Positions 15,667 to 24,410 of a stretch of 64,000 nt of DNA are shown here, one piece after another. Within the stretch, counting starts at the first letter, position 1. Each line of letters begins with the position of its first letter. The stretch comes from Elusimicrobium minutum Pei191 (GTDB taxonomy: Bacteria > Elusimicrobiota > Elusimicrobia > Elusimicrobiales > Elusimicrobiaceae). A model generated the notes under the pieces. The model did not search any database. It was not told the DNA's origin and saw only the letters and a program-made list of their open reading frames with translations. The stretch is from assembly GCF_000020145.1 (NCBI RefSeq), contig NC_010644.1, forward strand, positions 1,426,001 through 1,490,000. The letters are read 5' to 3'. Both the position numbers and the translations under genes were made by a program.

Positions 15667-17223
15667 ATGAAGAAGAAAGTAATGTTAGTAGTACGTGACG
15701 GCTGGGGCAAAAGAGAAGAAGTAAAATATAACGCCGTACGCCAGGCAAAAACACCCAATATAACAAGCTATTTGGAAAATTATCCAAGCACATTTTTAGA
15801 AGCCGCCGGAGTTATGGTCGGCCTGCCTGCCGGGTACATGGGCTCATCTGAAGTAGGGCATTTAAACATGGGCGCGGGCAGAATTGTAGTGCAGGAACTT
15901 AAAAGACTTAAAGATACTATTGAAGACGGTTCTTTATTTAATGCCAAACCTTTTAAAGCGTGCATTGATAACGCCGCGCAAAATAACAGCGCGCTGCATT
16001 TAATGGGCCTTGTTCAAGATGAAGGCGTGCACGCGCATCAGGACCATTTGTTCGCAATTATTGAACACGCCGCTAAAAAAGGCGTTAAAACAATTTACGT
16101 ACATTTTTTTGCCGACGGGCGTGACACACCTCCCAGGAGCTCTATAGGTTTTGTGCGCGAGCTTGAGGCAAAAATTAAAGAATACGGAGCCGGGCAAATT
16201 GCCACCGTTATGGGCCGCTACTACGCCATGGACAGAAGCGAAGACTGGAATTTAACAGATAAAGCCTACGCTCTTATAACGGAAGGCAAAGCGGTAAGGT
16301 CCGCCAAATCCGCTGAAGAAGCCGTTCAAATTTCTTACGATACGGACAAGACCCCCGACGGCACAGAAATGACCGATGAATACGTGGCCCCCGCTGTTAT
16401 AAACGGCTACAAAGGCGCTAAAGACGGCGACAGCGTTATTTTCTTTAACTTCCGCCAGGACAGAGCCATACAGCTTACCCGCGCGTTTATAGACGCAGAT
16501 TACCCCGGTAAAAGAGAAAAATTTGTTAAAGTGGTTTTCTGCGGGCTTACAAAATACTATGACGCTTTTGAATTTAACGCCCTGCCCTCAATGACTGACG
16601 GCGGGAGCATGAATAATTTGCTGGGCCAGGTTCTTGCCGACAACGGCAAAACGCAGTTAAGAATTGCCGAAACGCAGAAATTCAAACACGTAACATCTTT
16701 CTTTAACGGTAAACTAATTAAACCTTTTAAAGGGGAAGACAGAATTGAACTTAAAGGCCGTTTTGACCCCGCCACCTTCGCCGAACATCCGGAAATGGAA
16801 GCCTATCTGGTAGCGGACGAAACAGTTAAGCAAATTAATTCGGATAAATATGATTTTATCTTAGTTAACTTCGCCAATTGTGACATGGTCGGTCACACAG
16901 GCAATATGAAATCGGTTATTAAAGCGGTTGAAGTGGTTGACGAATGCACCGGCAAAATAACCAAAGCCGCCCTTGATAAAGGATACACCGTTTTAATCAC
17001 GGCGGATCACGGCAACGCCGAAACAATGTGGGACGTAAAAACAAATATGCCTAAAACGGCGCATACCTGCAGCCTTGTTGAACTTATTTATGTGTCTAAA
17101 GACGCGGAAAATATTAAACTTGAAGAGCTTGGCTGCCTTGGCGATATAGCGCCCACAATACTTGACATCCTTGGAGTTGAACAACCCAAGGATATGGACA
17201 GAAAATCGCTTGTTTCAAAATAA
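15667..17223 (+). CDS. gpmI: 2,3-bisphosphoglycerate-independent phosphoglycerate mutase
   Basis: Interconverts 3- and 2-phosphoglycerate in glycolysis. The metal/phosphoserine signature is visible: VVRDGWG at the N-terminus, GSSEVGHLNMGAGR with the nucleophilic Ser near residue 61, HFFADGRDTPPRS, and the C-terminal VNFANCDMVGHTG and TADHGNAETM metal ligands. Length 518 is normal. A TTAGGAG Shine-Dalgarno precedes the ATG. Terminator follows. Confidence 0.97.
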   Translation: MKKKVMLVVRDGWGKREEVKYNAVRQAKTPNITSYLENYPSTFLEAAGVMVGLPAGYMGSSEVGHLNMGAGRIVVQELKRLKDTIEDGSLFNAKPFKACIDNAAQNNSALHLMGLVQDEGVHAHQDHLFAIIEHAAKKGVKTIYVHFFADGRDTPPRSSIGFVRELEAKIKEYGAGQIATVMGRYYAMDRSEDWNLTDKAYALITEGKAVRSAKSAEEAVQISYDTDKTPDGTEMTDEYVAPAVINGYKGAKDGDSVIFFNFRQDRAIQLTRAFIDADYPGKREKFVKVVFCGLTKYYDAFEFNALPSMTDGGSMNNLLGQVLADNGKTQLRIAETQKFKHVTSFFNGKLIKPFKGEDRIELKGRFDPATFAEHPEMEAYLVADETVKQINSDKYDFILVNFANCDMVGHTGNMKSVIKAVEVVDECTGKITKAALDKGYTVLITADHGNAETMWDVKTNMPKTAHTCSLVELIYVSKDAENIKLEELGCLGDIAPTILDILGVEQPKDMDRKSLVSK

Positions 17224-17229
17224 AAACAT

Positions 17230-17262
17230 AAACAGCGGCGCCTAAAACGCCGCTGTTTTTTT
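17230..17262 (+). terminator. Terminator after gpmI
   Basis: AAACAGCGGCG/CGCCGCTGTTT around a 7-nt loop with a T-run. It ends 8 nt before the next start codon. Confidence 0.88.
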
Positions 17263-17269
17263 ACAGACT

Positions 17270-17485
17270 ATGTATATAAAAGTAAAAGTTCACGCTGACG
17301 AAAAACAAAACAAACTCATTAAAAAAAATGAGGATACTTTTGAAATTTGGGTTAAAGCCCCCGCCGAACGAGGTTTGGCCAATGAAGCCGTGCGGGAAAT
17401 TTTAGCCAAAGAGATAGGCGTTGGGGTAAAAAAAATACGCCTTATAAAGGGCGCTACATCGCCTTCAAAAATATTTGAATATTAA
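17270..17485 (+). CDS. DUF167 (YggU-family) protein
   Basis: A 71-residue protein of the UPF0235/YggU family. Typical signature: IWVKAPAERGLANEAVREILA (about residues 26-46) and IRLIKGATSPSK (about 56-67). Function is unknown in bacteria. It stands alone between two terminators, so how it is transcribed is unclear; the start is 8 nt after the gpmI terminator and no Shine-Dalgarno is obvious. Confidence 0.82.
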   Translation: MYIKVKVHADEKQNKLIKKNEDTFEIWVKAPAERGLANEAVREILAKEIGVGVKKIRLIKGATSPSKIFEY

Positions 17486-17518
17486 AAAAGGCGGCTCTTA
17501 ATAAGAGCCGCCTTTTTT
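17484..17518. terminator. Bidirectional terminator
   Basis: Arms of 16 nt (17484-17499 and 17503-17518) with A/T runs on both sides between convergent genes. Confidence 0.92.
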
Positions 17519-17521
17519 ATT

Positions 17522-18694
17522 TTATCTTACCTGCAGTAAAGCGAAATGTAAGTATTCCGTTTCAGGCATACCCACTAAAACAGGATGGTCTTTAGCCTGG
17601 CCGCGAAGCTCAAGCATAACGACCCTTTTGCCCGCTTTATAGGCGGCCTGCCTTATAATATCAACAAAAATTTCCCTTGATATATGGTGCGAGCAGGTGG
17701 AAGTGGCCAAATAACCGCCGGGCTCCAACCCTTCCAAAGCCATACGATTGAGTTTAACATACAAGTTTATTGCTTGCGGCAGGCTTTTGCGGTTTTTTAC
17801 AAAAGCGGGCGGGTCAAGCAAAACAAAATCTGGTTGGTCGGGTAATTCTTTTTTGCCCATGGCTGATAAAAGTCTTTCGGCGTCGTCACGTTTATATGTA
17901 ACAATATCCTCAACGCCGTTTAATTTAGCATTTTTATTGGCGTATTCAACCGCTAGAGCAGAAGAGTCCGTGCCCCAAACCTGGGCGGCGCCGTTTTTAG
18001 CCGCGTAAATGCCGAAGGCGCCTATATACGAATATAAATCTAAAACAAGTTTGTCTTTAAAATAAGGTTTTAAAAACTCCCTGTTTTCACGCTGGTCAAA
18101 ATAGAAACCGGTTTTTTGCCCTTCGCTTAAAGGCACTTCATATTCAACTTTGTTTTCCTCAATAATGACGCTTTGGGGAACTTCGCCCATAATTTCAGGA
18201 TTAACGGGAAGATTTTCCATTATTCTAAAAGAACTGTCATTTTTATAAATTATTCCTTTAGGTTTAAATATTTTTTTAACCGCTTTTGTTATATCTTCTT
18301 TTAAAAGTTCCATGCCGGCGGTTAAAATATCTATAACCAAAATATCGCCGTAACGGTCAATAATAAGGCCGGGAAGCATGTCAGACTCGCCGTAAACCAT
18401 ACGCCCGTATTTCCTAAGTCCAATCTCTTTGCGGTAGCCGTAGGCCGCGTCTATATAATCTTGTATAAAAGATTTTTCCAAAGGTTCTTTACCACGTTTA
18501 AGAAGCCTTACGGATATTAAACTGTGCGGATTAAAATATCCGTACCCCACAGTATCCCCTTCCGCGCTAAGCACACGGCATAAAGAGCCGGAAACAGCGG
18601 TTTTATCTAAATTTTCAATTTCGTTTGAGAAAATCCAAAGATGCCCCGCGCGGACTCTTTTATCTTCCCTTGCTTTAAGTTTAATATCTAACAT
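17522..18694 (-). CDS. RlmI/RlmK-type 23S rRNA (cytosine-C5) methyltransferase-like protein
   Basis: A 390-residue enzyme with an N-terminal PUA-like domain (KAREDKRVRAGHLWIFSNEI, residues 6-25) and a C-terminal Rossmann methyltransferase. SAM-binding motifs are VLDLYSYIGAFGIYAA (about 219-234) and GTDSSALAVEYANKN. The catalytic LLDPPAFVKNRK is at about 298-309, and a later STCSHH supplies the Cys motif. Closest known function is E. coli RlmI (m5C1962). The start overlaps the last base of pyrE's stop (TAATG), so the two are coupled. Confidence 0.85.
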   Translation of the reverse strand: MLDIKLKAREDKRVRAGHLWIFSNEIENLDKTAVSGSLCRVLSAEGDTVGYGYFNPHSLISVRLLKRGKEPLEKSFIQDYIDAAYGYRKEIGLRKYGRMVYGESDMLPGLIIDRYGDILVIDILTAGMELLKEDITKAVKKIFKPKGIIYKNDSSFRIMENLPVNPEIMGEVPQSVIIEENKVEYEVPLSEGQKTGFYFDQRENREFLKPYFKDKLVLDLYSYIGAFGIYAAKNGAAQVWGTDSSALAVEYANKNAKLNGVEDIVTYKRDDAERLLSAMGKKELPDQPDFVLLDPPAFVKNRKSLPQAINLYVKLNRMALEGLEPGGYLATSTCSHHISREIFVDIIRQAAYKAGKRVVMLELRGQAKDHPVLVGMPETEYLHFALLQVR

Positions 18695-19272
18695 TATTTT
18701 TCCTCTTTAGTTTTTAGGGGTATTTTATTTTTGCAAAGCGGACAGTCGTCTTTAATATAAGTTTTTAAAGGGTATGAAACAAGCGCCCTTAAGGGTGCTT
18801 TAACGCTTAAAATCCCCGAAGACCTGTCTACAATAACAGAAACTCCTATAACTTTGCCGCCGTGCTTTTTAACTAAAGCGACGGCTCTTTCTATTTTTTT
18901 GCCTGATACGGCCACATCATCTACGATAAGAACCCTTTCTCCGGGTTTTATAATAAAATTTCTTTTTAAAACAAGGCGGCCCTTTTCGCATTTTTCAGCA
19001 AACATGGCGCGCACATTATCGCGCACTCTGGCAACCTCCTGCGCTATTACGGAAGTTTCCGGACTGGGAGATAAAACAATATCCGTTTCTTTTGCAAATT
19101 TGTCCGACATTGCCTGCGCCACTTTTTGCGCTATATGCGGGCGCGACATTATTGAGCAGGCGTGAATATAAATTTGGCTGTGACAACCCGAAGGAAGGGC
19201 AAAATGACCAACCTCAAACGCGCCGTGCTCTTCTAATATCGAAAGAATATCTAAATTTTTTGTTCTTCCCAT
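18694..19272 (-). CDS. pyrE: Orotate phosphoribosyltransferase-like PRTase
   Basis: A 192-residue type I phosphoribosyltransferase. GAFEVGHFALPSGCHSQIYI (about residues 17-36) matches the orotate-site start of PyrE. The PRPP loop is VLIVDDVAVSGKKI (about 123-136). The C-terminal CPLCKN pair is also seen in the TIGR01367 subgroup of PyrE. Probable role is OMP formation in pyrimidine synthesis. It lies 11 nt after the AsmA gene stop and upstream of the RlmI-like gene. Confidence 0.8.
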   Translation of the reverse strand: MGRTKNLDILSILEEHGAFEVGHFALPSGCHSQIYIHACSIMSRPHIAQKVAQAMSDKFAKETDIVLSPSPETSVIAQEVARVRDNVRAMFAEKCEKGRLVLKRNFIIKPGERVLIVDDVAVSGKKIERAVALVKKHGGKVIGVSVIVDRSSGILSVKAPLRALVSYPLKTYIKDDCPLCKNKIPLKTKEEK

Positions 19273-19283
19273 AAAAACTCCCG

Positions 19284-21614
19284 TTATTTTTTAGGCCTGA
19301 ATTTTTCCGCTGCGGAAAAGTCCGTCCTTATACCTCTGTTTATGGCTTTCCTTATTTCAGCTCCGCTGGTTCTGGGTTTTAGCATTTCCACCTTAGGACT
19401 TGACATAGAGTCATGCACTCTAAAAGCAAGCGCGGGCGCGCCGGAGGCGTCAGTCAAATTTTCAGCCAAAGCGCCTGAACGCGAAGTATTTTTAAATATG
19501 GTCCAAATAGTCGCGTTAAGCCTTTCGGCCAGCCAGTTAACCTCGCCCGTAGCGGCAAAAGCTAATGTCGAGCCGTCGGAAAAAAAGTTAACTATATCCA
19601 TTGTACCGTTTTTAAAATCAGTTGAAAGAGATATTTTATTGTAATTAACGTCTTTTAATACGCGTCCTACCCTGAACGTTCCCGCTTTTTCCATTCTGTG
19701 CATGACGATAAATGGCTGGAAAGCCACACCCAAAACTTTTTCCTCTTCCGCTTTTCTTTCAAGCTGGTATATTACGCCGTTAGAAACTTGCGCGTCCAAA
19801 GTGCCGCTTAATTTACTGCCCGGAGGTATAAGTCCGGTTAAATTAAATTCCGTATAAAAATTATTTCCGGAAAGCACGGGGGATGTAAAGGTATCAGCCA
19901 CAATAAATCCGTTCAAATTCGGCATAAACGCAGGCAAACCGTTTTTAATTACTCTAAGCCATGCCATGTTGCTGTTATCCGTGTTTTTGCTTTTTACAGG
20001 TCCTACTATTGTAATAACAAAATCAAATATAGTGTCATAAAAACCCACAATATCAAAATTTTGCATATAGAGATTAGCCTCAACCTTTCTGCGGGTTTTA
20101 TGTCTGAAATTGCTAATTGTAGTGCCCACTTTCATAGGAACGCCGTTTAATTTGGCGCTTGAGACAAGGCCTGTAAGTTTATTTGCTTTTGAACTGTATT
20201 CACAATCACCTTTCACTTCGCTAAATACTTGCTGCCCTATTTTTAAAATACCTGTGGAAACTTTTGTTCCCAAAGTTTTAAATCCGTCTTTCGCGTAAAG
20301 TACGCCGGTAGCGTCAGATATATTCCATCCGCCGTTATAATTACCTATTTTAGCGGCAGCATTTTTAACTGAAACCTCCACTTCCGGAAAGGTTACCTTT
20401 TTATCTTTAAAAACACCTTTTAAATTTACAGCTCCGTTGCCCTTAAGATTAAACTTTTTTATGCCCGCGTAAATTGTTTCCTTACCTTCCATTTTAAAGA
20501 AATCCGTTTTAACGTTAAAATCCCCTTCAAGCCTGTCTAAATACAAGTTGCCGCTGGCGTCAGCCTTAATATCGCCTGATGTAAGCTGCAGTTTATTTAC
20601 GGAAAAATGATGGTATGATCTTTTTAAAACTGTATTGGCGCTTATTTTCATTTGTGGAAAATTGATATTTAAAGGTTTATTTAAAAATAAAGAAAGGTCA
20701 GCGTCCGTTAAAGGCGGAATATCCGCCGTAAAACTTAAAAAAGGAGTATAAACATTATCAACGTCAAGCCTGATTTTAATAGGTTTGTCAAAAAAAGCTA
20801 GTTCAACATTTGTGTTTCTTAAATTAAATCTGCTCCAGTCAAAATTGGAAAAATTAACGCTGCCACCGGCTTTTACCGCCACTTCTATCATTTTATCCTG
20901 CCAAACATTACGCATTAAAAAGCCTGTTTTAAAATTGGACGGTGCATTAAAATTCAAATTCCTAAACTCCATATCCACGTCGTAAAGCGCATGTACGGTA
21001 TTTTTAAAATCATCACGCAGCATAAACGTACCGTTCACAATTTTCCAATCGTCAATTCTTACTTTAAAAGATTCTTCTTTATTTGTTCCGGGCGTTTTTG
21101 AAACAATCTGGCGGGCTGAAGAAATATCAATTACAGGCATATTTAAACTGCCATCCTCATTTTTACTTATAATTATTTTCGGATTTTTAAGGGTAACTTC
21201 CTCAATATGAATTTCTTTTTTTAAAATGTCCCAAATGTTGTATCTTAAGGAAACTTCCTCAGCTTCAAGCAAAGGAGGGGCATTGGGAATCTCGGTGTCT
21301 AAAATGAGCATTTTTTTAATTTTGGCTGAGTTAAAAAACTGCAGTTCCAAAGAGCCTATAACAACAGGTCTTGCAAGAGCGCTTTGCATTTGGTCGGCAA
21401 TCAGCTGCGAAACATCCTGCGCGTTAAAATATTTAATAAACATAGCCCAGCCCAAGGCAGCCAAAAACACCATAAAAAGCATAAAAAAGGTAAGCGTTTT
21501 AATGGAAAGTTTGATAGTGCCTTTAACAAACTTTTTTAACGCTTTATATAACTTGGAAAAAAAACTTTTAATTTTCCCTTTTTTATTCTTTTTTTCTGCT
21601 TGTTTTCCGCTCAT
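19284..21614 (-). CDS. AsmA-family envelope protein
   Basis: A 776-residue protein with a Lys-rich cytoplasmic start, one signal-anchor helix at about 37-62, and a long periplasmic repeat of beta strands. Diagnostic AsmA features: an ARPVVIGSLELQFFNSAKIKKMLI segment (about 87-110), DILKKEIHIEEVTLKNPKIII (about 132-152) and DGSLNMP. The C-terminal AsmA_2-like region ends with SPKVEMLKPRTSG. AsmA/TamB/YhdP relatives are proposed bridges moving phospholipid to the outer membrane. Its start overlaps the stop of the HEFTH gene by 4 nt (ATGA), so the two are coupled. Confidence 0.85.
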   Translation of the reverse strand: MSGKQAEKKNKKGKIKSFFSKLYKALKKFVKGTIKLSIKTLTFFMLFMVFLAALGWAMFIKYFNAQDVSQLIADQMQSALARPVVIGSLELQFFNSAKIKKMLILDTEIPNAPPLLEAEEVSLRYNIWDILKKEIHIEEVTLKNPKIIISKNEDGSLNMPVIDISSARQIVSKTPGTNKEESFKVRIDDWKIVNGTFMLRDDFKNTVHALYDVDMEFRNLNFNAPSNFKTGFLMRNVWQDKMIEVAVKAGGSVNFSNFDWSRFNLRNTNVELAFFDKPIKIRLDVDNVYTPFLSFTADIPPLTDADLSLFLNKPLNINFPQMKISANTVLKRSYHHFSVNKLQLTSGDIKADASGNLYLDRLEGDFNVKTDFFKMEGKETIYAGIKKFNLKGNGAVNLKGVFKDKKVTFPEVEVSVKNAAAKIGNYNGGWNISDATGVLYAKDGFKTLGTKVSTGILKIGQQVFSEVKGDCEYSSKANKLTGLVSSAKLNGVPMKVGTTISNFRHKTRRKVEANLYMQNFDIVGFYDTIFDFVITIVGPVKSKNTDNSNMAWLRVIKNGLPAFMPNLNGFIVADTFTSPVLSGNNFYTEFNLTGLIPPGSKLSGTLDAQVSNGVIYQLERKAEEEKVLGVAFQPFIVMHRMEKAGTFRVGRVLKDVNYNKISLSTDFKNGTMDIVNFFSDGSTLAFAATGEVNWLAERLNATIWTIFKNTSRSGALAENLTDASGAPALAFRVHDSMSSPKVEMLKPRTSGAEIRKAINRGIRTDFSAAEKFRPKK

Positions 21615-22306
21615 AACCTAAAAATTTCCACAATACCCCCGAATATATAGTTTAGCAGTTTTTTCCAAACTAGTAGAGTGCGGGCAAAAATGTCATAAAA
21701 GAAACTTAAAAGTGATATATCCGACGGAAAAACAACCGCTAAGAAAATTAAAATAAATATTATGTTTGAAAGTGTTATCACCACAAAAGAAAATATGCGC
21801 CCGCCCGCCATTTTAACATCCGGCTGAGATACCTCGAATAAGGTTTTTAATGTGTGCGTAATATGGAAACAAAATAAAAAACCAAAGATAAAGGAATAAA
21901 TATTTCTGTAAATTACGTTATCAAGCCCGTTGTATATCAAAATTAAGGAAATTAAAGCAAAAACTAAAAAATATAAAGGAATAACATAAGGAGCAAGCAC
22001 CACAATTTCGTTAAAACCGTCTAACTTAACATTGCCGCTGTCTTTACTTATTTTTAAACCTTTAACCTTATAGCCGAAAAACAATGCCACAACAGCGTGC
22101 GTAAATTCATGCGCCGCAACATAGAAGCGTGAAAAATTATAAACAAAAAAATGAAATGTTAAGTACAGCGCCGCCCCGCCTAAAAAACAAAACGCCGGCA
22201 AACCGCTAAAAAGCAGCCGCCATAACAAAAAAAACAAATGTTCCGCGGCAAAAAACACTAACGGCAGCAGTAATATGGAACAAATTACCTTTAAAATATT
22301 TTTCAT
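21611..22306 (-). CDS. Membrane protein with HEFTH metalloprotease-like motif
   Basis: A 231-residue membrane protein with five or six hydrophobic segments. HEFTH at residues 66-70 (AAHEFTHAVVALFFGYKVKGL) is a zinc-binding HExxH inside a predicted helix, and is followed by a Gly-Tyr turn, as in M50 site-2 proteases and DUF3267-type relatives. No PDZ domain or clear third ligand motif is visible, so activity is uncertain. It begins at the last base of the lipoate ligase-like gene's stop and overlaps the AsmA gene start: a tight three-gene unit. Confidence 0.65.
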   Translation of the reverse strand: MKNILKVICSILLLPLVFFAAEHLFFLLWRLLFSGLPAFCFLGGAALYLTFHFFVYNFSRFYVAAHEFTHAVVALFFGYKVKGLKISKDSGNVKLDGFNEIVVLAPYVIPLYFLVFALISLILIYNGLDNVIYRNIYSFIFGFLFCFHITHTLKTLFEVSQPDVKMAGGRIFSFVVITLSNIIFILIFLAVVFPSDISLLSFFYDIFARTLLVWKKLLNYIFGGIVEIFRL

Positions 22307-23022
22307 TAAAATTTCCTAATCCATTCTTCCGCGGTATATTTAGAAACCGCTTCTTCTTGCGCTTTTTTAATAAAAACACTTCCGTGTGAAAACTGTTTTA
22401 GATTGACGTTCCAATAGTCCGCCACGGCATTTTTTAAAGCGTGAATATAGTTTTTGTTTGCTCTGGCCGTTGCAGTCTGCAAAGAGCCCTGGTATAAAAC
22501 AATATTATCCCAGCGTCTTATCGCACCGCCTAAAATTTTATTGCCTTCGGAATTAAGAATATCGCTTTTTACCGGATTAGAAAAACAAGCATTAGCGCCG
22601 CCGTCAACCGAGGGCGCGTAAAGCGCTGTCGCGCTTTCTTCTTTTGACACCGAAAGACCTTTCTCCTCAACAGCTAAATGTTTATTTATGGCACCGTGTA
22701 TATTGTCATATAATTCCTGCACTCTTTTAATTTCGGACCTAAACACTAAACTAAATGTTAAATCACAGTTGTGGTAAACAACCCCGCCGCCGGTAGGCCT
22801 GCGGGTTACGTCTTTGCAGGTTTTAAAAGAAGACTCTTTTTGTATATCTGAAAAGAACTGCGCGTAACCGAAAGTCATTGCTTTGGCGGCGTTTTCACCC
22901 CAATTGTAAAACCTTAAAAAAACCTGGTTTTTATCTTTAGGCAGGCTTGAGGCAAGAAGCTCATCATAAGCCATATGCCCAAAAACATTTAACACGTCCG
23001 TTTCAACAATAAATCCGCTCAT
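22306..23022 (-). CDS. Lipoate-protein ligase / octanoyltransferase family protein
   Basis: A 238-residue member of the BPL/LplA/LipM cofactor transferase family. RRPTGGGVVYH is at about residues 72-82, and NACFSNPVKSDILNSEGNKILGGAIRR holds the conserved catalytic Lys (about residue 163). The ACF cysteine is as in LipM-type octanoyltransferases, whereas LplA lacks it, so the exact reaction is open. A target is in the window: the glycine cleavage H protein. First gene of the unit with the HEFTH protein and AsmA. tRNA-Phe and its terminator lie upstream. Confidence 0.78.
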   Translation of the reverse strand: MSGFIVETDVLNVFGHMAYDELLASSLPKDKNQVFLRFYNWGENAAKAMTFGYAQFFSDIQKESSFKTCKDVTRRPTGGGVVYHNCDLTFSLVFRSEIKRVQELYDNIHGAINKHLAVEEKGLSVSKEESATALYAPSVDGGANACFSNPVKSDILNSEGNKILGGAIRRWDNIVLYQGSLQTATARANKNYIHALKNAVADYWNVNLKQFSHGSVFIKKAQEEAVSKYTAEEWIRKF

Positions 23023-23064
23023 AATTTATTTTACAATTTTAGATATAAACAGGCATATTAATAT

Positions 23065-23094
23065 AAAAAAGCCCCGCGTTTACGGGGCTTTTTT
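23065..23094. terminator. Terminator after tRNA-Phe
   Basis: AAAAAAGCCCCG/CGGGGCTTTTTT with a 6-nt loop; T-runs on both strands. Begins 7 nt beyond the tRNA 3' end. Confidence 0.92.
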
Positions 23095-23100
23095 AAAAAG

Positions 23101-23172
23101 TGCCGAGGGACAGGATCGAACTGTCGACACCTGGTTTTTCAGACCAGTGCTCTACCACTGAGCTACCTCGGC
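23101..23172 (-). tRNA. tRNA-Phe (anticodon GAA)
   Basis: On the minus strand GCCGAGG pairs with CCTCGGC. The D-arm is AGCTCAGTGGTAGAGC. The anticodon loop CTGAAAA in CTGGT/ACCAG gives GAA. The T-arm CAGTTCGATCCTG is standard. Discriminator A is followed by CTT, so CCA is not encoded, unlike the tRNA-Asp gene. Confidence 0.96.
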
Positions 23173-23189
23173 TGATCTAAATATACTAT

Positions 23190-23218
23190 ATGATATCAAA
23201 AATAAAAACTTCGGGCAA
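23190..23218 (-). promoter_or_regulatory. Promoter of tRNA-Phe
   Basis: On the minus strand TTGCCC (23218-23213), 17-nt spacer, TATCAT (23195-23190). Start expected about 10 nt before the mature tRNA. The -10 hexamer matches that of the H1-like gene. Confidence 0.65.
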
Positions 23219-23231
23219 ATGTTTAAACGTT

Positions 23232-24395
23232 TTAAGACGTAATTTCCTCATGCGAATAATGCCTTGCGTTAACAAAACTATGCTTTAAGTTAAATTCTTT
23301 ATCAATAATATTTAAGTTCGCTTTAAAACCTTTTTCAATCCGCCCCATGTTTTTTAAACCTAAAAATATCGCTTGGTTATATGCGGACGCCATAAAAGCG
23401 TTTTGCGCGCTAAAGCCAAAGGAAACCAAATTTTTTACTCCCCCCATCATAGTTAAGGCGGATCCCGCTATAACATTATCGCTTACTCGTTTAAAAACGC
23501 CATCTTTAAAGGACACCGCCTCTTTATTGGCAAATAAAGAGCCTTCCGTTTGGGACACCGGCTTTAAGGCGTCTGTTATTAAAAAAACCTCCTTAGGGTT
23601 TTTTACCTTGCTTAAAAAGTTAACAATGGCGGGATGCACGTGCACGCCGTCGGCAATTATTTCAACGCTGAAATTTCCCATTAAAGCCGCTCCTGCGGCG
23701 CCGGGCTCACGGTGGTTAAAAGGCGACATGGCGTTAAATAAATGCGTTACATGGCTTACGCCTTTTTTAAGCGCGTCCGTCATTTGCGAGTAAGTCGCAT
23801 TAGTGTGGCCGATTTGTAAAAAAACACCGTTTTGTCGGGCAAAATCTATAAGAGCAGAAGAGCCTTCAAGTTCCGGCGCAAAAGTCATTATTTTAATTTT
23901 ACCCTGCGCGGCGGCGCAAAGTTCTTTCATAAATTTTATATCTACGGGGGTAATATCTTGCGGCTTCATTACGCCGGGTTTTTGTGGTGATATAAAAGGC
24001 CCTTCTAAATGAAATCCCAAAATTTCCGCCCCTTCTTCTTTGCCGAAAGCGGGTAAAAGTTTTTCTATATTCTCAACCATTGTTTTTTTATTGGAAGGAT
24101 ACAATGTCGGACAAAAAGCGCTTACGCCCATTTTAGCAAGAAAAAGAGACATTTTTAAAAGCGACTCGGCGCTCATATCCTCGGTGCCAAACCCGCCGCT
24201 TCCGTGGATATGCAAATCTATAAAACCGGGCGCGAGATACGCACCTTTAGCATCAATAATATCATACCCCGTAAAATCTTTCTTAACCCCGTCGCTGTCA
24301 ATCAAAATATCTAAAATTGAGTCCCCGTCAATTGTTACGGAGCCTCGTTCTATACTCCCGGGAAAAACAATATCGGCGTTTACAATAACTTTCAT
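23232..24395 (-). CDS. nagA: N-acetylglucosamine-6-phosphate deacetylase
   Basis: Removes acetate from GlcNAc-6-P. Amidohydrolase metal site: APGFIDLHIHGSGGFGTED (about residues 53-71), the HLEGPF acidic site, IGHTNATY, HLFNAMSPFNHREPG and the catalytic Asp in LITDAL. Length 387 is typical. Last gene of the minus-strand run nagF-nagE-nagB-nagA, starting 15 nt after nagB. A short gap then leads to the tRNA-Phe promoter. Confidence 0.95.
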   Translation of the reverse strand: MKVIVNADIVFPGSIERGSVTIDGDSILDILIDSDGVKKDFTGYDIIDAKGAYLAPGFIDLHIHGSGGFGTEDMSAESLLKMSLFLAKMGVSAFCPTLYPSNKKTMVENIEKLLPAFGKEEGAEILGFHLEGPFISPQKPGVMKPQDITPVDIKFMKELCAAAQGKIKIMTFAPELEGSSALIDFARQNGVFLQIGHTNATYSQMTDALKKGVSHVTHLFNAMSPFNHREPGAAGAALMGNFSVEIIADGVHVHPAIVNFLSKVKNPKEVFLITDALKPVSQTEGSLFANKEAVSFKDGVFKRVSDNVIAGSALTMMGGVKNLVSFGFSAQNAFMASAYNQAIFLGLKNMGRIEKGFKANLNIIDKEFNLKHSFVNARHYSHEEITS

Positions 24396-24410
24396 ACCCC
24401 GCTCCTTAAA

